From: Prostheceraeus crozeri
Taxonomy: Eukaryota > Platyhelminthes > Polycladida > Euryleptidae
Direction: 5' to 3'
NCBI GenBank assembly: GCA_907163375.1
Contig: CAJQUW010003181.1
Span: 248,001 to 312,000 of the forward strand
Length of the DNA stretch: 64,000 nucleotides
Under the pieces are notes generated by a model. It saw only the letters and a program-made list of their open reading frames with translations, was not told the DNA's origin and made no database searches. This document shows, piece by piece, positions 33,338 to 45,991 of this stretch. A program made the translations under genes and the position numbers. Numbering within the stretch: position 1 is the first letter of the stretch; every line of letters begins with the position of its first letter.

Positions 33338-34170
33338 AAAATAATACAATATATTACTTTTTTCAATTCGTTTATGGCTCATAGCAGTGCTAGGGGTGAA
33401 AATCCTGTAAAAAATATCATCCGCATAGATGAGTGATGACATTTCAAAATCAAACATTTTATTTGAGTCAATTTTGCTTTTGTCGGCATTTAAGACATGA
33501 ATTAAAGCATTTATATAAATAGCAATGCCAAACGATGGTCTTAATAATGGTAGTAACACGTCAACTTCTGGAATTTCATTTTCAAGCTTGAAGAAACCGC
33601 GTCTGGTTGTCACCGAAAAGTGGCTTGCATTCTTCATTTATGATAATCCTTACTATCAATGATATAAGCCTGCATTTAGGGATCAAATGTTTTCCAGTTT
33701 CTGGTCAGGTACAAAGACAGTTGCAGAACAACGTTAGGTTTCACTCCTTCATTTTTATTGACCAAAATATAAACAAGGAGTGAAACCAAACGTTGTTTTA
33801 CAACTACAAGTATGTCTTTCATCAAAAATTTTAATGCATCAATCAATGGCTTTTTGAGAATAGAATAAAATATTTTGTCAAATAAAAGAAGCAAAAAAGC
33901 AATAAGCGTTTCATATTTTCTTTGAAATTTGTACGACTTCTTTGATGATTGATATGTCATCCAATGCGGAACCTCCCTCTTTAAAGCCGGCTTGATTCAC
34001 TGTATCACTTCATTCCTATCTAGCCAAGCATTCCGTCGCGCATTAGTTATTTTTGTTAGAATTTTCTCAAAGCAAGATGACAAACTAATGATTCTTGAGT
34101 TTTGACTTTCGCTTTCACATGATATTAATGCTTCATCAAACAATTTTGCTGCCACTATTTTTCTGTAGCT
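33338..34170 (-). pseudogene. LINE reverse-transcriptase domain relic
   Basis: Minus-strand frames give, in order, SCFEKILTKI, NQAGFKEGGSALDDISIIKE (about 34010-33945), a degenerate palm segment, LPLLRPSFGIAIYINALIHV and SLIYADDIF (about 33440). These are the fingers, the SPLLF-like box and the YADD catalytic box of a non-LTR RT. Frameshifts break it. An inverted repeat (33729-33752 with 33775-33798, AACGTTaGGTTTCACTCC) sits in the middle. Confidence 0.75.
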
Positions 34171-34225
34171 TTACTTCTTTAAGAGCATTTCTATATTTCA
34201 GCTTGTATCATTTTGATATCTAGAT

Positions 34226-34858
34226 CAGGGGCGGGCAACGTGTGGTCCGTGGGGATGATAGCAGTCGCTTGCCACAACACATTGTGATGCTTACCTAGAT
34301 ACCTGTAGGTACAGTGATGAACTTGATGCTGTCTACCGTGACGTGGTGCATTATACATAAGTCCACTGGCTTAGTAATCGATTCAACAAATCATCACTTG
34401 GTGACTTTTATCGAAAATGCATCAGGAGAGACAAATTTCCAGATATTTGAGCATCAATCGTGAAGAAGATGGCTTTGTTTGACCTGCAGCGCACGAGTTT
34501 ACGAGCGGTTTTTCTCGCGCCTCAACTTCATGAAGTTCCTTTCCGATCCAGCCATACTTATGAAAATATGAAAACTGGCCTTTGGGTGGCAACTGCTTCC
34601 TTCATACCAGACATTGACAAAATCTCGAAGGACATCCAAATTCCACAACAGATAGTATTTTGTACCTCAAGTGCAGGATTGCTGCAAATAGAGTCTTACA
34701 TCACAAAATCAGACATCCGATATCATCTTTTAACCAACTTTAATTCTCAAAATGACGACATCGCTTCACTGTTACATAAGTCCACTTAAACTTACGGCCC
34801 ATAAAGTTTATCAGACCCTTGATGTTGCCCGTGACTAGGAAAAGGTTACCCATCCCTA
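34226..34858. mobile_element. Probable hAT-like element
   Basis: Left end CAGGGGCGGGCAACGTGTGG and right end GGTTACCCATCCCTA are typical diverged hAT termini. The flanks ATCTAGAT and ATCAATGT agree at five of eight positions. An internal 109-codon plus-strand frame (34460-34789) has no motif I recognise. Confidence 0.45.
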
Positions 34859-35749
34859 ATCAATGTTTAAATAGGTTTCAGAAACTTATGGGAAAAATGG
34901 TCCGCTCCAATTACCAATTTTTCACATCACAATGTCGAATTTCTCACAAGACCGTAACAATGAGCAGGTGATTATAAGTAACTATGGTGAATTACTCATG
35001 AGTCATACTACTTTTCACCGTTTCAAACAACACAAGTTTTCTGACATTTCTGTAATCATCGTAAAATTAGTCTTGAGACAAATCGACAGCTTTCTAGTTA
35101 ACTGTAGTCATTCTGCAATGCTACAACACTTCCATGTTTTGAACATATATCCTTTAATTGGACCATAATTTTTCAAATTTTTCAACAATGGAGCCATCGT
35201 CTTAGACTCTCTTTAATCGCTGCACATTTGCTTCTTGCTTTTACGAGCGACTGATTTCCATTCCGTTACTCTACCATACACTGTTGTCCTTAGACAGATT
35301 CAATCACTTCTTGTATGATTAAACCAAAATTAGCAAATAAGTGTAGGAAAATTATACATTTCATAATCAGCAGGAAAATGCGGCTTTGTACATTTTTGGA
35401 CTTTTAAGAACATTTAAGCCGATGGAGCGCCAATACAGATTTTAGATTTTATACACTCATCGGTGAGAGAATTTGTCGCTGCTCAGTGAAATATAATCCG
35501 GGATATCAATTATGTGCAGGAACTGTTTTTCTGGTATATAACACTACATATCAGTCAGAATTCCTTGCACAACACTTAATGAATATTTAAGTGATTGCAA
35601 CGTATCAAAAACGCAGGTGATAATGTACTCCGTTCATGTGACAATCCGAAAACTGTACACGCAGCAGGAAGAAGCCTTATCAATGGAAGTGTGTTTTCTA
35701 GAAGCAATTCCGCACCGTAAAAACGATTGTAGTTGTAAAATACCCAAGG
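34859..35749. other. No gene recognised
   Basis: Only short frames; no repeats or motifs identified. Confidence 0.5.
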
Positions 35750-36990
35750 AGGGGTTCTGGTTGAACGTCCACGGGTCCATTAGGTCCAGATTCCGACCCC
35801 TTTTGGACTACTCACCTGGTGGCGCTTGTGAGTCGTGCTCACCGGATACTACCATCAATATTCGCCGGTAGTAACTAATTCAACCATAGACGAGTGCTGG
35901 GCGGCTGTTAATAACCTGGTTCATCCCAGGGTCTGGGGAGGGTAGTGGGACACTGATGCAGGAAATGTCATCAAAGGATCTTCAGCACCAACAAAATTTG
36001 GCGTGACAGACGTCAATAGTTGGTGAATCAATACTTCACCCAGTCTCCAACCCGTCTTTGCCAAGCGTGGTCTGTAAACCCGACAACACTGCAACATGAC
36101 TGACACAAGCAAAAATTCACGACCCAGTCCCCAGCAGCGCAACCACCCAAGATCAGCTAGGATCCGTCAGCAGCCGTGCAGAGGGTGCGAAGAATCACTG
36201 GGTTATGATCAGCAACGAAATCACATTGCAGCTGGCTACATTCAACGTCAGATCAATCTGTTCAGATGATAAGATTGACGAAATAAAATACGAACTCGAA
36301 TCTACAAAAATGGAATGGGACCATCATTAGCCAAAGCGAAACGAAGCGCAGATATTGTAGACAGACGTTGCTTAAGAGTAGTCGCTCATTCAGACAGAAC
36401 TATGGACGGCTACCAAGTTGTGGGATTTCTGATTAAGAGCAACTGGATTTCAAAAGTCGAAAACTTCGTGGCTGCCTCCCCATGTATTGCTAGCCGAACA
36501 AGTAACTTTTCCATCACACAAAAGCGTCAAGTTTTCAACCAGTGTATTCTTCCTGCCCGCAGAAACGTGGACATTCCACAAAGGAATAATGGACAGAATG
36601 CAAGCAGTCCAAAGAAGAATGGAGGGACGAATGCTCGTCATTTCCTATCTAGAACGACGAAGGAACACTGAAATAAGATCAATCAGTAAGGTGAAAGATG
36701 TGGCAGAACACATAAGGATACAGAAATGGAGATCGGCTGGCCATGTTAGTCGCTACAGTGACGACGGATTGGGTCTAAAAGATTGATCGAGTGGAGCCAT
36801 CGAGGACAAAGGCGTACTGTTGGATGCCCGAGAAGAATATTGAGACACGACATGGACAACTTCTATGGCTGTGTCAACTTGGGTGCTGCTGCGCCGAATC
36901 CCCGCTGCTGGAAGTCATGGGGCAAGGCCTTTTCCCGAAACAACGGGATAAACGCAGGCTGTCCTCAAGTAAGTAATCCCAGGAGTATTT
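35750..36990 (+). pseudogene. LINE with endonuclease start joined to its 3' end
   Basis: 36221-36310 encodes LQLATFNVRSICSDDKIDEI, the start of the AP-endonuclease domain of LINEs (LATFNVRS). QVVGFLIKSNWISKVENF near 36414 is a later endonuclease block. From about 36560 the frames switch to the 3' end: AETWTFHKGIMDRMQAVQRR, then IQKWRSAGHVSR and RRTVGCPRRILRHDMDN. The whole RT is missing, so this is an internally deleted, frameshifted copy. The region before 36200 looks like its 5' leader. Confidence 0.7.
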
Positions 36991-38160
36991 AGTGTCTAAA
37001 TAAAAGGAAATTTTCGTGGGTTATGTTCTGCTCTCAGGCGCTTAAGTTTGTGTCCCAATTTTGGAACCTCAAATAGTGGAAGCACGCGGATTTATAGGCT
37101 TCTGCTAATATATACAAGTTACATGTAGAAGGAAAGCCGATGCATGTGATCAACTGAGGAAAATAAGATCCGTGTTTTCTGTTGATCATCAACCTTACAA
37201 CCAAACACTTCACATTGGTTGCAGACATGTAAATCTGAATGCTTGAATGTGATTGTGATACATTTTGTGTGTTCAAAAGAAAGGTGAAGTATTGAAATAC
37301 ATACAAAAACAACTCCGGCACACACGTGTAGTGTTTAGAACTGCTGCCATATTTTCTCAATAAAATATATTTCTCTCAGACGTTTTCTCACAGTGAGCCA
37401 AATTTCTCAAATGTGGAGCATCCCTGCTGTTGATAACTTCAAGTCGTTGCTTGCAATAGGACCCAAGCATTATCATACATTTTGTGTTTCAGCCTGGCGT
37501 CTTTATTTTCACTAATTAGGAAAAATATGGAAGCAGTCGTGTGTCTGAGGATCAGCCAAAGTCAGCATCTGAACTGAAGGAGTCCATTTGTCATCATTGG
37601 TGCTCTTCTATTACGCCACAATTTTGTCACATCTCAAACTCAGTGAAAGGTCGACTTTTTCGTGTAAAAAAAGAAGAGATTATCCAACCAAACTGACCCA
37701 CTGATTCACCATGACTTCAGTTTCATCACTTCACCTTTTTTTATACCGTGGTTATAAAACATGTGATATGTAATGTTTTATGTTCAATTTGATTACAGTA
37801 GATTTTTACAATGCGTTCGCCTACATCGTAAAAATGCTATATTCGATAATAAAAGGATTGCTGTCATAATACTCGCGCAGGGACTGTCTGTGTCAACGAA
37901 CTTTTTAGAGATGACGGATGAGACCATAACATGACTGACTGCCTTGCATGACTATGTTCTTCTAACAAACGCATGATCCTCAATTCAGTTCTAAAATTTA
38001 TTTTTCTTAATGGAAATAAAAGTGATGGCAAACATTTCCAGACAATTCTAATGAAGACACTTCTGCAATTAAGCATTAGGCCCAATAGGATCAAATCATT
38101 GAGGTTTGCTGTTACTTTGCAATGTGCTCGTGCTTGTTCTGAAACCTCATGTCATTTAAG
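36991..38160. other. No gene recognised
   Basis: AT-rich, no motif seen on either strand. Confidence 0.5.
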
Positions 38161-38529
38161 CAGACCACCAAACCAATTCGAATTTCAAAAAAGCGAACCC
38201 ATAATTTTCACATGAAGCAAAGTAGAATAGTGTTATAACGACATAATATGCCATCAAGCCATACACTACCCCGAATACTACGAACAGGGTGGCCGCGTTG
38301 TTTATTTGAAAAAAAATCGAGTACATAAATGTATATGAAAGTGTACTAGCGACAGTAATAAAAATATCTGTATTAATAAAGTAAAAACAATGCGAACAGC
38401 AACAATATCAGTAGGAGAAACACTAACAGTGAACTGCAGTGAACGTCATATCACTATGAAGCTTGTGAGAATAAATTCTTGTAATAAGTTTCAGAAGTTT
38501 TGTGGGAAACAAGAGGACGACTAGCAAAG

Positions 38530-40710
38530 CGAGAGAGCTGGTGGTGGAAGTGTGAAGTACAGAGAATGATAAGGAGGCTTTCAAGTAGTAGCAGAAGTCG
38601 AATAATGAAAACGACAGAAGACAATACAAAGAAGCGTCTAAGTTAGCAAAAAAGGCCGCTCCAAAAGCCAGACAAGAATCGTGGGAAGCTTGGAGTAAAG
38701 AAGTAAACAGGGTGGAGGCTCAAAGCAAATTGTTTGAGATCTCACGGCAAATGAAGTCAGAGTGTAACGGTGTTGTCCAAGGAAGCTATGTGACAGGGGC
38801 GACAGGCGAGATTATAGTTCAAGAGCGCGACATAAAGAAGAAGTGGAAAGACTTCTATGAGAGTATGCTGAACGAGAGCAACGGTTTCTCCACGGAACAA
38901 GTCTTGAAAACGGAAGGACCAATCGAACAAGTCACATAAGAAGAAATCGGAGAAGCAATGGCCGCTATGAAGAGCAAGAAAGCCACTGGACCATCGGGAA
39001 TGACCGTTAATTTGCTAAAAGGAGCCGGTGAAGACATTCTGGCAAAGCTGTAGGCGGTGTTTCAGATAGTAATCGGGAGTTGACTGATTGCACCTCAGTG
39101 GCATAAGGGTCTTACGGTCCCTATTTTCAAGGGTGAAGGTGACAGCCTTAACTGTGATAACTACGGAGGTACTCGACTGCTCGAGCATGGAATGAAGTCA
39201 TTCGAAATATTATTGGAGAAAAGGATGAGAAATATCATCGACATCGATCACCGCCAATTTGGCTTAATGAAAGGCAAATCAACAACGGACGCCGTTTTCA
39301 TCCTAAAAGAAAAGACTCAACCACGTATTTGTCGACTTGGAAAAAGCTTTCGACAGGGTACTGTGGACGGTAATTGAGTGGGCACTAAGGAGACAAGGAG
39401 TTCCTGAGGGACTTGTTGCAGCAATAATGTCCATTGTAATATAAGGAGGCGATCCGGAAAAAATTGCACCGGGGAAAATTCATGATTCACGAATTGTCAC
39501 ATTAAAGTTAATGACTTTTTTCCGGATCGCCTCCTTATATTACAATAATGTCCATGTATCACTGCACAACTACTCGGATCAAGACGAGTGCTGGCATCAC
39601 AGAAGAACTAGAAATTGGAGTTGTTGTAGGCTGCACCAATGCTCAGCACTCAGTCCATTGTTATACATTGCAGTAATAGAGGAAGTGACAAATGAATACA
39701 GAAGCGAAGGTCCGTGGGAGTTACTGTATACCGATGACCTAGTGCTGACGGCAACGTCAAAACAAGAAGCCAGAAGAAAAAGTCGTAGAGTGGAACATTC
39801 AGCTGGAAGAGAGAGGATTGAAGATCAGCGGGGCTAAGTCAAGAGTCCTTGTTACCGGGAAGAGTATGAAGGAGCAGACGAAGTCGGGAAAGTGGCTTTG
39901 CCGTTGCTGCAGTAAAGGCGTGGAGGCGAACTCCATTTTTTGTGGTACGTGCAGAATGTGGTGCCACAAGAAGTGCTCTGGAGTTCGCACCCTCAAAGGA
40001 GTTCAAAGTATCAGTTGTCGAAAGTACGTAAATGGCAACTCTCCAGACGACGACTCCCTGGAGATCAACCGCATGACAGTGCAAGAAGCCCAAGAGTTTT
40101 GCTGTCTTGGGGATGTCCTAGACAGAGAAGCCGAAACGGAAAGTGCAGTCAGAACTCGCATGGCAGCAGCGTGGAAGAAGTGGAGGGAACTAGACAGCCT
40201 GTTGACAAACAAAGGCATTCCGTTGCGGTACAGGACACACGTACACGAGCTGTGTATAAGATCGGTCCTAATTTACGGTTCGGAAACATGGCCCCTCACT
40301 CAAAAATTGATGGAGCAGCTAAGAGGCATTGACAGGCGAATGATGCGATATATAGCACGTGTGATGTTGAAGGATAAAGTGCGAAGTGAAAAAAGGAAAG
40401 ACTGTGTCACGTGGCCTACCTGAACTACCAATTCGCTTACGCCAGAAACGCTTGCGGTGGTTCGGACATGTGAAGAGAGCAACCGACAACATCGATGAGG
40501 CATATCATCTATCGGTTGACAGTCGGCGTCCACTGGGAAGACAAAAGAAAACGTGGCATGCCTGTGTCAAAGAAGATCTACATAGAATACGGTAATACCT
40601 GAAGGTCAAGGAGGACACTGCTCGGGATCGAAATGCATGGAAAAAAGTCATCGCAGCAACGTCCAACCCTGGTGGGATCGGGAAGAAGCGTCGAGAAACG
40701 AAGAAGTAAA
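38530..40710 (+). pseudogene. LINE polyprotein (RT plus Cys-rich finger), broken
   Basis: Plus-strand frames cover a long part of a non-LTR polyprotein. RT boxes: MKSKKATGPSGMTVNLL (near 38970), APQWHKGLTVPIFKGEGD, HRQFGLMKGKSTTDAVFILK, FVDLEKAFDRVLW (catalytic Asp, near 39330) and LLYTDDLVLTATSKQE (39720, YTDD for the usual YADD). Next comes a finger, CRCCSKGVEANSIFCGTC then WCHKKCSG, ending CRKY where the last Cys is expected. The C-terminus follows: YGSETWPLTQKLMEQLRGID, then RLRWFGHVKRATDN. Several stops and shifts, plus a 112-bp MITE at 39434-39545 inside the RT, make it dead. Confidence 0.85.
39434..39545. mobile_element. 112-bp MITE with perfect 30-bp inverted ends
   Basis: Left end TTGTAATATAAGGAGGCGAT continuing to CCGGAAAAAA, repeated exactly in inverse at 39516-39545. 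The direct repeat TAATGTCCA (9 bp) abuts both sides. It splits the LINE RT between AAIMS and the following MYHCTTT. A 9-bp duplication would fit a MULE-type element. Confidence 0.85.
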
Positions 40711-40905
40711 ATAAGTAAGTCAATGTAGAAACTATATGTAATCATGATCGGAGTAGCAAGGCTGTCAAATATTATTATTAGTAGCAATCGGTTTTACGTT
40801 TCAATCACTTATCAGAATTCGAGTACATCAAATAGAATTCGAGCACATTTAAGTATATTCGAGTATATCAGCAAAAATCGAGTACACGCGGCCAGCCTGT
40901 ACGAA

Positions 40906-41544
40906 CCTGTGTAGATAGTGAATATTGCTTACTGGTACAAAAATGATACCCTGTCGGAGTACATCTTAGGAGGTATTTTTCTTGCATTATTATCACGCGA
41001 TTCACAAATGCACAAGACCAGATTTATACTTAAACTAGCTTTTGTATTTTATTATTGATCATACATGTAACCAGCAATCAATTTAGATTGCTTCAATTTT
41101 AGGCCAATAATGTAGATTCCAAGAAAATTCAGCAGAATGAAGATGATTTTATAATTTCTAATGCGGCTAAAGAAATTTCTCTAAGTGCCATGCTTCCAAC
41201 TGCTAAATTTGCCTAAAACTTTAACCATCTTTTTCATCTGAGTATTCCAAAGCATATTGAAATTTTAAAATATCTATTAGGGCTCTGTCAACTAAAGTCA
41301 TGCAAAGTGCATCATATTACTAATAAAAGATCCTTAATAAGATTTTACATCAATATGGCAATTATTTCATACAGTAATAGAATGTACACAAAAGATTTCA
41401 TCTGATAATCACTATAGTTTTCTTCACAACTCGTTAGCCTAATATTATGCTAATAATATTGCTTACTAGGATGCATTTTTGTAAGGGAAGACCATGCTAA
41501 TAATTAAGCTATATTACTGAAGCAAAATTGATATTTTATTAAAT
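40906..41544. repeat. Segment of CAGACCACC element, copy 2
   Basis: Aligns with 60962-61662, including the shared CAGCAATCAATTTAGATTGC and TATGCTAATAATATTGCTTA. No coding capacity in either copy. Confidence 0.8.
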
Positions 41545-41994
41545 GGGCATTGTTGCAAACGTTGACTTAAAGTGTCAACCTGTACATTAACGATCAATGA
41601 AATTGATATTGCTCAATTATGCAGCACTATAGTGATTAAATGATAAATATTTCAAAAATGGAATTTTCCCGACAATAGATGGCCAATGAGAGAAAATTAT
41701 GAAGTCAATGATTTGCATTCGAGTGGTTTCTTTACAGACCCTTTATGTCAAGCTTTTAACTATAAGTGGACCCATTCCAGAGATCAAAACTGCCTTATGA
41801 GACATGTATTAGTACTTTTTCAATCAAAACTTTATAGTGTAAATATATATCAATATCATAAATCTAAATTGATGAAAACCGACGATAAATAATATTGGAT
41901 AAATCTATGAAAATGTTCCATAAAAGTTATCACTATACAACCTACTTCAAAGGCCAATTATCAAGATCATGCTCCATGCGCGTCTATTAAAAAA

Positions 41995-42150
41995 TATGCA
42001 ACCAGGTCCAAGCTTTGAATTGAATTGGAGATCGCTGATAGTGAAAAATATTGATTTTATTTCCGTCTTCACTATTTTGTAATAAATAACAAAAATAAAA
42101 TCAATATCTTTCAATATTGGCTCTTTACAATACAATTCAAAACATGACAA
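41995..42150. repeat. Small palindromic repeat
   Basis: ATATTGATTTTATTT (near 42048) and AAATAAAATCAATAT (near 42092), plus outer GAATTGAATTG/CAATACAATTC and TCCAAGCTTT on both sides, form an imperfect hairpin. Confidence 0.5.
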
Positions 42151-42789
42151 AAGGCCAAGATAGTTTATCTAAAACCAAGTCCAAGCTTTACGTTGCAAGG
42201 TTCTCATTGTCTTGGATCGTTGACACCACTTTCTCCCGTTGAATTTTATTTGGGCATTCCTATTTATTGACGTGTTTGCCAGAAGTCACGAAAGCGTTCA
42301 GGCAGAAGTTGGGTCTGCTGGAATTTATAGATGGTAATGAATCCTCAGTCAGCAAGTAAATAAATGGCATAATATTACTGATGCTTTTTTTACCAGATGC
42401 ACTAGAATGCATGACTCGAAAAACTACTTTTTTCAAAAGAACTGCTTTTGAAGGCTAGATAGAATGTATTACTGAAACTCCTTCCCCCTCCCATAACGCA
42501 AAACCAGCACGAATAATCAGCTCAACTGTTTCAAAAACGAACTTCTTCATTTCGTTCAAAAATTTTACATTCAAAATTAGAAGGCATTCTTGTGCAGCTG
42601 TCATTTTCTATTGATCCAAGTGCCAAGTGCTAAGTGCCAAGAGGTCACACGATGCAAGATCTCGTCTTTATTGTTAAGATTTTTTATGAAACCAATGGGA
42701 ATTGCTGTTCAGCCGTTCGATGTTTGGAAGACTGATTCTGCAGAGCGGTCAGGTCACAACAAATACCTTAACACAAAATCCATGGATCA

Positions 42790-43240
42790 ACGCAGTCTAA
42801 AAGCTTGGGCTGACATTTCCTTATGAAGCGTAATTGAGCCATTTTTCTTTCGAGAAACTGACAATGAATGGTAAAAGCTTCCTTACCATGCTGCATAAAG
42901 TGATACCGAATGTCACTGAGGATAGGAGCATGTTCATACAGGATGGAGTGCCAGCGCACTACTACCGACCGATCGTAATTTTTTTAAAACAATTCATTTT
43001 CCTAAATCATGGATTGACCGTCATAACGCTCTATGGAATGGCTTCCGATATCACCACATTTAATGCCATTTTTTTCGCTTGAACACGTTAAGGAAATGAT
43101 GCATTGGAGTCATCCTTACATTTGGATGAACTGGAAAACAGAATTTGCACCGTTTTTCACCAGATTGACGAGCGATTGTATGAAGACATGCTCTTGCGCT
43201 GCTGACCGAAGAGTTAATTTGTGTTCCGGCAAATGGTGAG
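42790..43240 (+). pseudogene. Decayed DD41D-like (rosa-type) transposase
   Basis: Shifting plus-strand frames read WADIS, VIEPFFFRET, MNGKSFLTMLHKVIPNV then MFIQDGVPAHYY, which is the second-Asp box (xQDGAPxHY). They continue with RSMEWLPISPHLMPFFSLEH, a degraded form of the EWPPRSPDLxPLDFFLW third-Asp box, where the catalytic positions are lost. The layout matches the better-preserved element at 54714-56090, but the two are different copies or subfamilies. No ends found. Confidence 0.6.
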
Positions 43241-44589
43241 CAAGAAGAAAATAAATTGTCAGTGTTGCGAGTGTTAACAACTGGCTTCTCTTGAATCAAA
43301 AATAACTTACAGAAAGTCATCATTGAGTCGTTAATTGCCATTTCAAAAAACTTTGAAATGATCAATGAGAGAGGAATTGATAAGAAAGTGACTTTGGGGG
43401 CTCGCTGTGGGATATCCTCTATATTAACATGAAAGAAAATTACGGGTATATCATAATCAAAGTTCAAAGTAAAGCATCATCCACCAAGTTACACAAAAAA
43501 ATTAATCCTTGTCACACAGCATGAATTGACGACTAAAAACTATCGCACATTACAGACACCATGCTAGTTAATTAATTATGATATATAATGACTAGTTATG
43601 ATATTTAATCCAAAATGATGCCCAGACCACGAAAGGAAAAAGGCAAGAGATGAGAGAGATATTTGATTTAAGCCATTACGAGAAGTAGTGTACTAACTTT
43701 TCTGGAATTTTAGCCGTGCAGTCAGGGTGCCTGTAATAGTCAGAAACTCAAATGCAGATAAATCTTCATCCGAACTACAGACATCTACAATTTATGAAAT
43801 GCATGTAGTTGAATCTCATTGTCTAGATACTTGTTTTCAAAAATTGATATTTGCAAACAGGAATGCAAATAGCACAAAGGTGAGCTGCCGAATTTCCAAG
43901 CACATCCATCTACTGATGGTTTGCGCGGTGAGTTACTGATAGGGTACAATAGGGTGCATTGCAATAATGACGGCTAAGAAGCCAAAAACGTTTGCAGTTC
44001 CGACTGAAAAGTGTTTGTAGATCCGGCAATTATTCAAATCAAACCTCTCTCTCATCCCTTATAGTTCAAACATAAGCAATGAAAAAAACAATGACATAAA
44101 TAAAAAAAATTTAAACAAGATGGTGACAGCTACTTGATTAAAGCCTCGGCCATGTTAAAGCTCAGGCGCCATGACATAAGTAAACATAACATCAATGCGA
44201 AAGGAGAAGACTTATGCACTTGTTTGCAAGATTTCAATTTTCATTGTTTCCGCTTTTGCAACAGGTAATCGCATATTCATTCCCTTGCATTCCCGAAACT
44301 TTTGGTAGAATTCTCCTTTATACTTTTGTAGCACGCCTCTTAAAAGGCGCATTTTGTAGAGAATCAAAGCAATCGAAACTCCATACGAACGTAGTACAAC
44401 TTTTCCGCCAAGAATTCCCGCCTAAAATTATTTTTTATTTCGGAATCTTGATTACTTGCGATGAGTCCTGTTTCTTCATGATTGACGAAGGAATCAGTGA
44501 CTAGCAATTGTAGAAGGATCTTCTGATCAAGTGTCACGCGGATTTTTAGAAAGTGCCTGTTTTGAAATTCATGATTGTTTAAAATTGAA

Positions 44590-44841
44590 GGGCCCCTGAG
44601 CTCAATAGGTTCCTTCACAATCTGAAAGAAACCCTCAAGATGTCAAGAGTGTCCCCTCACGATTTCAAAAGGGCCCCGTCACAATCTAAAAGGGCCTCAT
44701 AACGATCTCAAGAGGGCACCAAAAAAATCTTTAAGAGCCCCTCACAATCTCAAAAGGGCCCCTCACGATGTCAAAAGGGCCACCTCACAATCTTAAAGGG
44801 TCCCTTCACAATTTAAAAGAGCTTCATAACGATCTCAAGAA
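44590..44841. repeat. Minisatellite, about 21-bp unit
   Basis: About twelve imperfect tandem units of the form AGGGCCCCTCACAATCTCAA, 19 to 23 bp each. Variation is mostly CACAAT/CACGAT/AACGAT and CTCAA/TTTAA. It lies within the 41545-44932 replacement. Confidence 0.9.
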
Positions 44842-45671
44842 AGTTATTTGTTCCCTGGTAGAACATTTTCCCACTACTTAGTTCAGTTTAAAAAAAAGCC
44901 GGAATGCCGGTTAAAACCGGAAGAGTGGCAGTCGTGCAGAAAGTTTCAGGTGGTTACATGAAAATAGGCTACACATGTCAGATCATATCAGTATCATATT
45001 TATGTCTTCATCAGTAGATTCAAAATAATTACTATACACATCAACTTTTTGCCTAGTTACACGTGCATCACGAAAATCACAGTGAAAGTGACTTTCACAG
45101 TATAATAACAAATATTTTTTTTGTTTATTTTAAAATGATTGTAAATAACAAATGAAAATAACTTCAAAAAAATGTGAAAAAAAATTAAACAGAAAATATT
45201 CCATTGTGTATATCATCATCTCAATTTCTTAGGCCTACTTATCAACATTATGCAATACACCTCACTCATTCGCACAAATTGAAACGTTTGTTTTACTAAT
45301 CCATTGGAATGATGTCTCGTATTCCTTGACTGATAAATTCGATGACATTCATTTGTAGCATGAAACCCGCTTATGTCAACATGCATCAATACAGACTCAT
45401 GTAAGCTATAGCACCATGGCCTCAAAGCTACTGTAAAAAGTGCACCGGAACGCAGTAAGACAGGGATTTGCCTTCAGGAATTGCTACAACATGGCATTTT
45501 TGATAATAAAGACACTTTTTCCATTTTCTATATAACATAGTTATTTCATAGGATAATGCTATCGTCAAGATCTGCATTCAATTGTCAACACATGGATGAT
45601 AGCATGACTAAAATAAAGGGCAACATGACATTAATTCACGTTGCGTGAACATGTAAAAATTTCTGTGCTAT

Positions 45672-45991
45672 AACGAAAGAGAATGACAGCTATTGTCAAT
45701 ACAAGACACCAACACTCTTGATTCCCCGACCGCACTCGCCTGACCTAGGAATCGAACCGAAGTCCGCGGTGGAGACGAGCTCACACCTTCTTCAATAGGC
45801 CACGCTGACGGTTCAAAAGGAATGCGAGTGAAGACGGAAGTAATCTCTAAGTGATATCGACAGCATATTGTCCTATTATTATTGACAGAACGCTAACAGC
45901 GTTCATATTGTAGCGAGACAGGATATCAGCATGTCATACGACTACGTCACAGTGTAGATTGACAACAATCTACGACAGTCCTTTGTTGTCA
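45672..45991 (-). mobile_element. tRNA-derived SINE-like insertion
   Basis: Flanked by ATTCTGTGCTAT (45660-45671) and ATTCCTGTGCTAT (45992-46004), while the intact copy of the host element shows no insertion at this point. Read on minus, 45803-45742 has an A-box-like TGGCCTATTGAAGAAGG and a perfect B box GGTTCGATTCC, as in a tRNA-like head. About 170 bp lies upstream of the head, so it may be a compound SINE. Confidence 0.55.

Larger units (their letters stand above)
38285..40899. mobile_element. hAT-like element with 6-bp duplication, enclosing a LINE
   Basis: Ends CAGGGTGGCCGCGT and the complement of CAGGCTGGCCGCGT, flanked by TACGAA (38279-38284 and 40900-40905). The second copy of the host element (near 60958) has a single TACGAA at this point, which proves the duplication. 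Near both ends are TCGAGTA repeats, four on the right (40818-40884). Confidence 0.85.

Noticed and set aside
42225-42300. Peptide TPLSPVEFYLGIP resembling the third-Asp box of a transposase
   Set aside because: No supporting boxes before it in any frame at the right spacing; likely chance.
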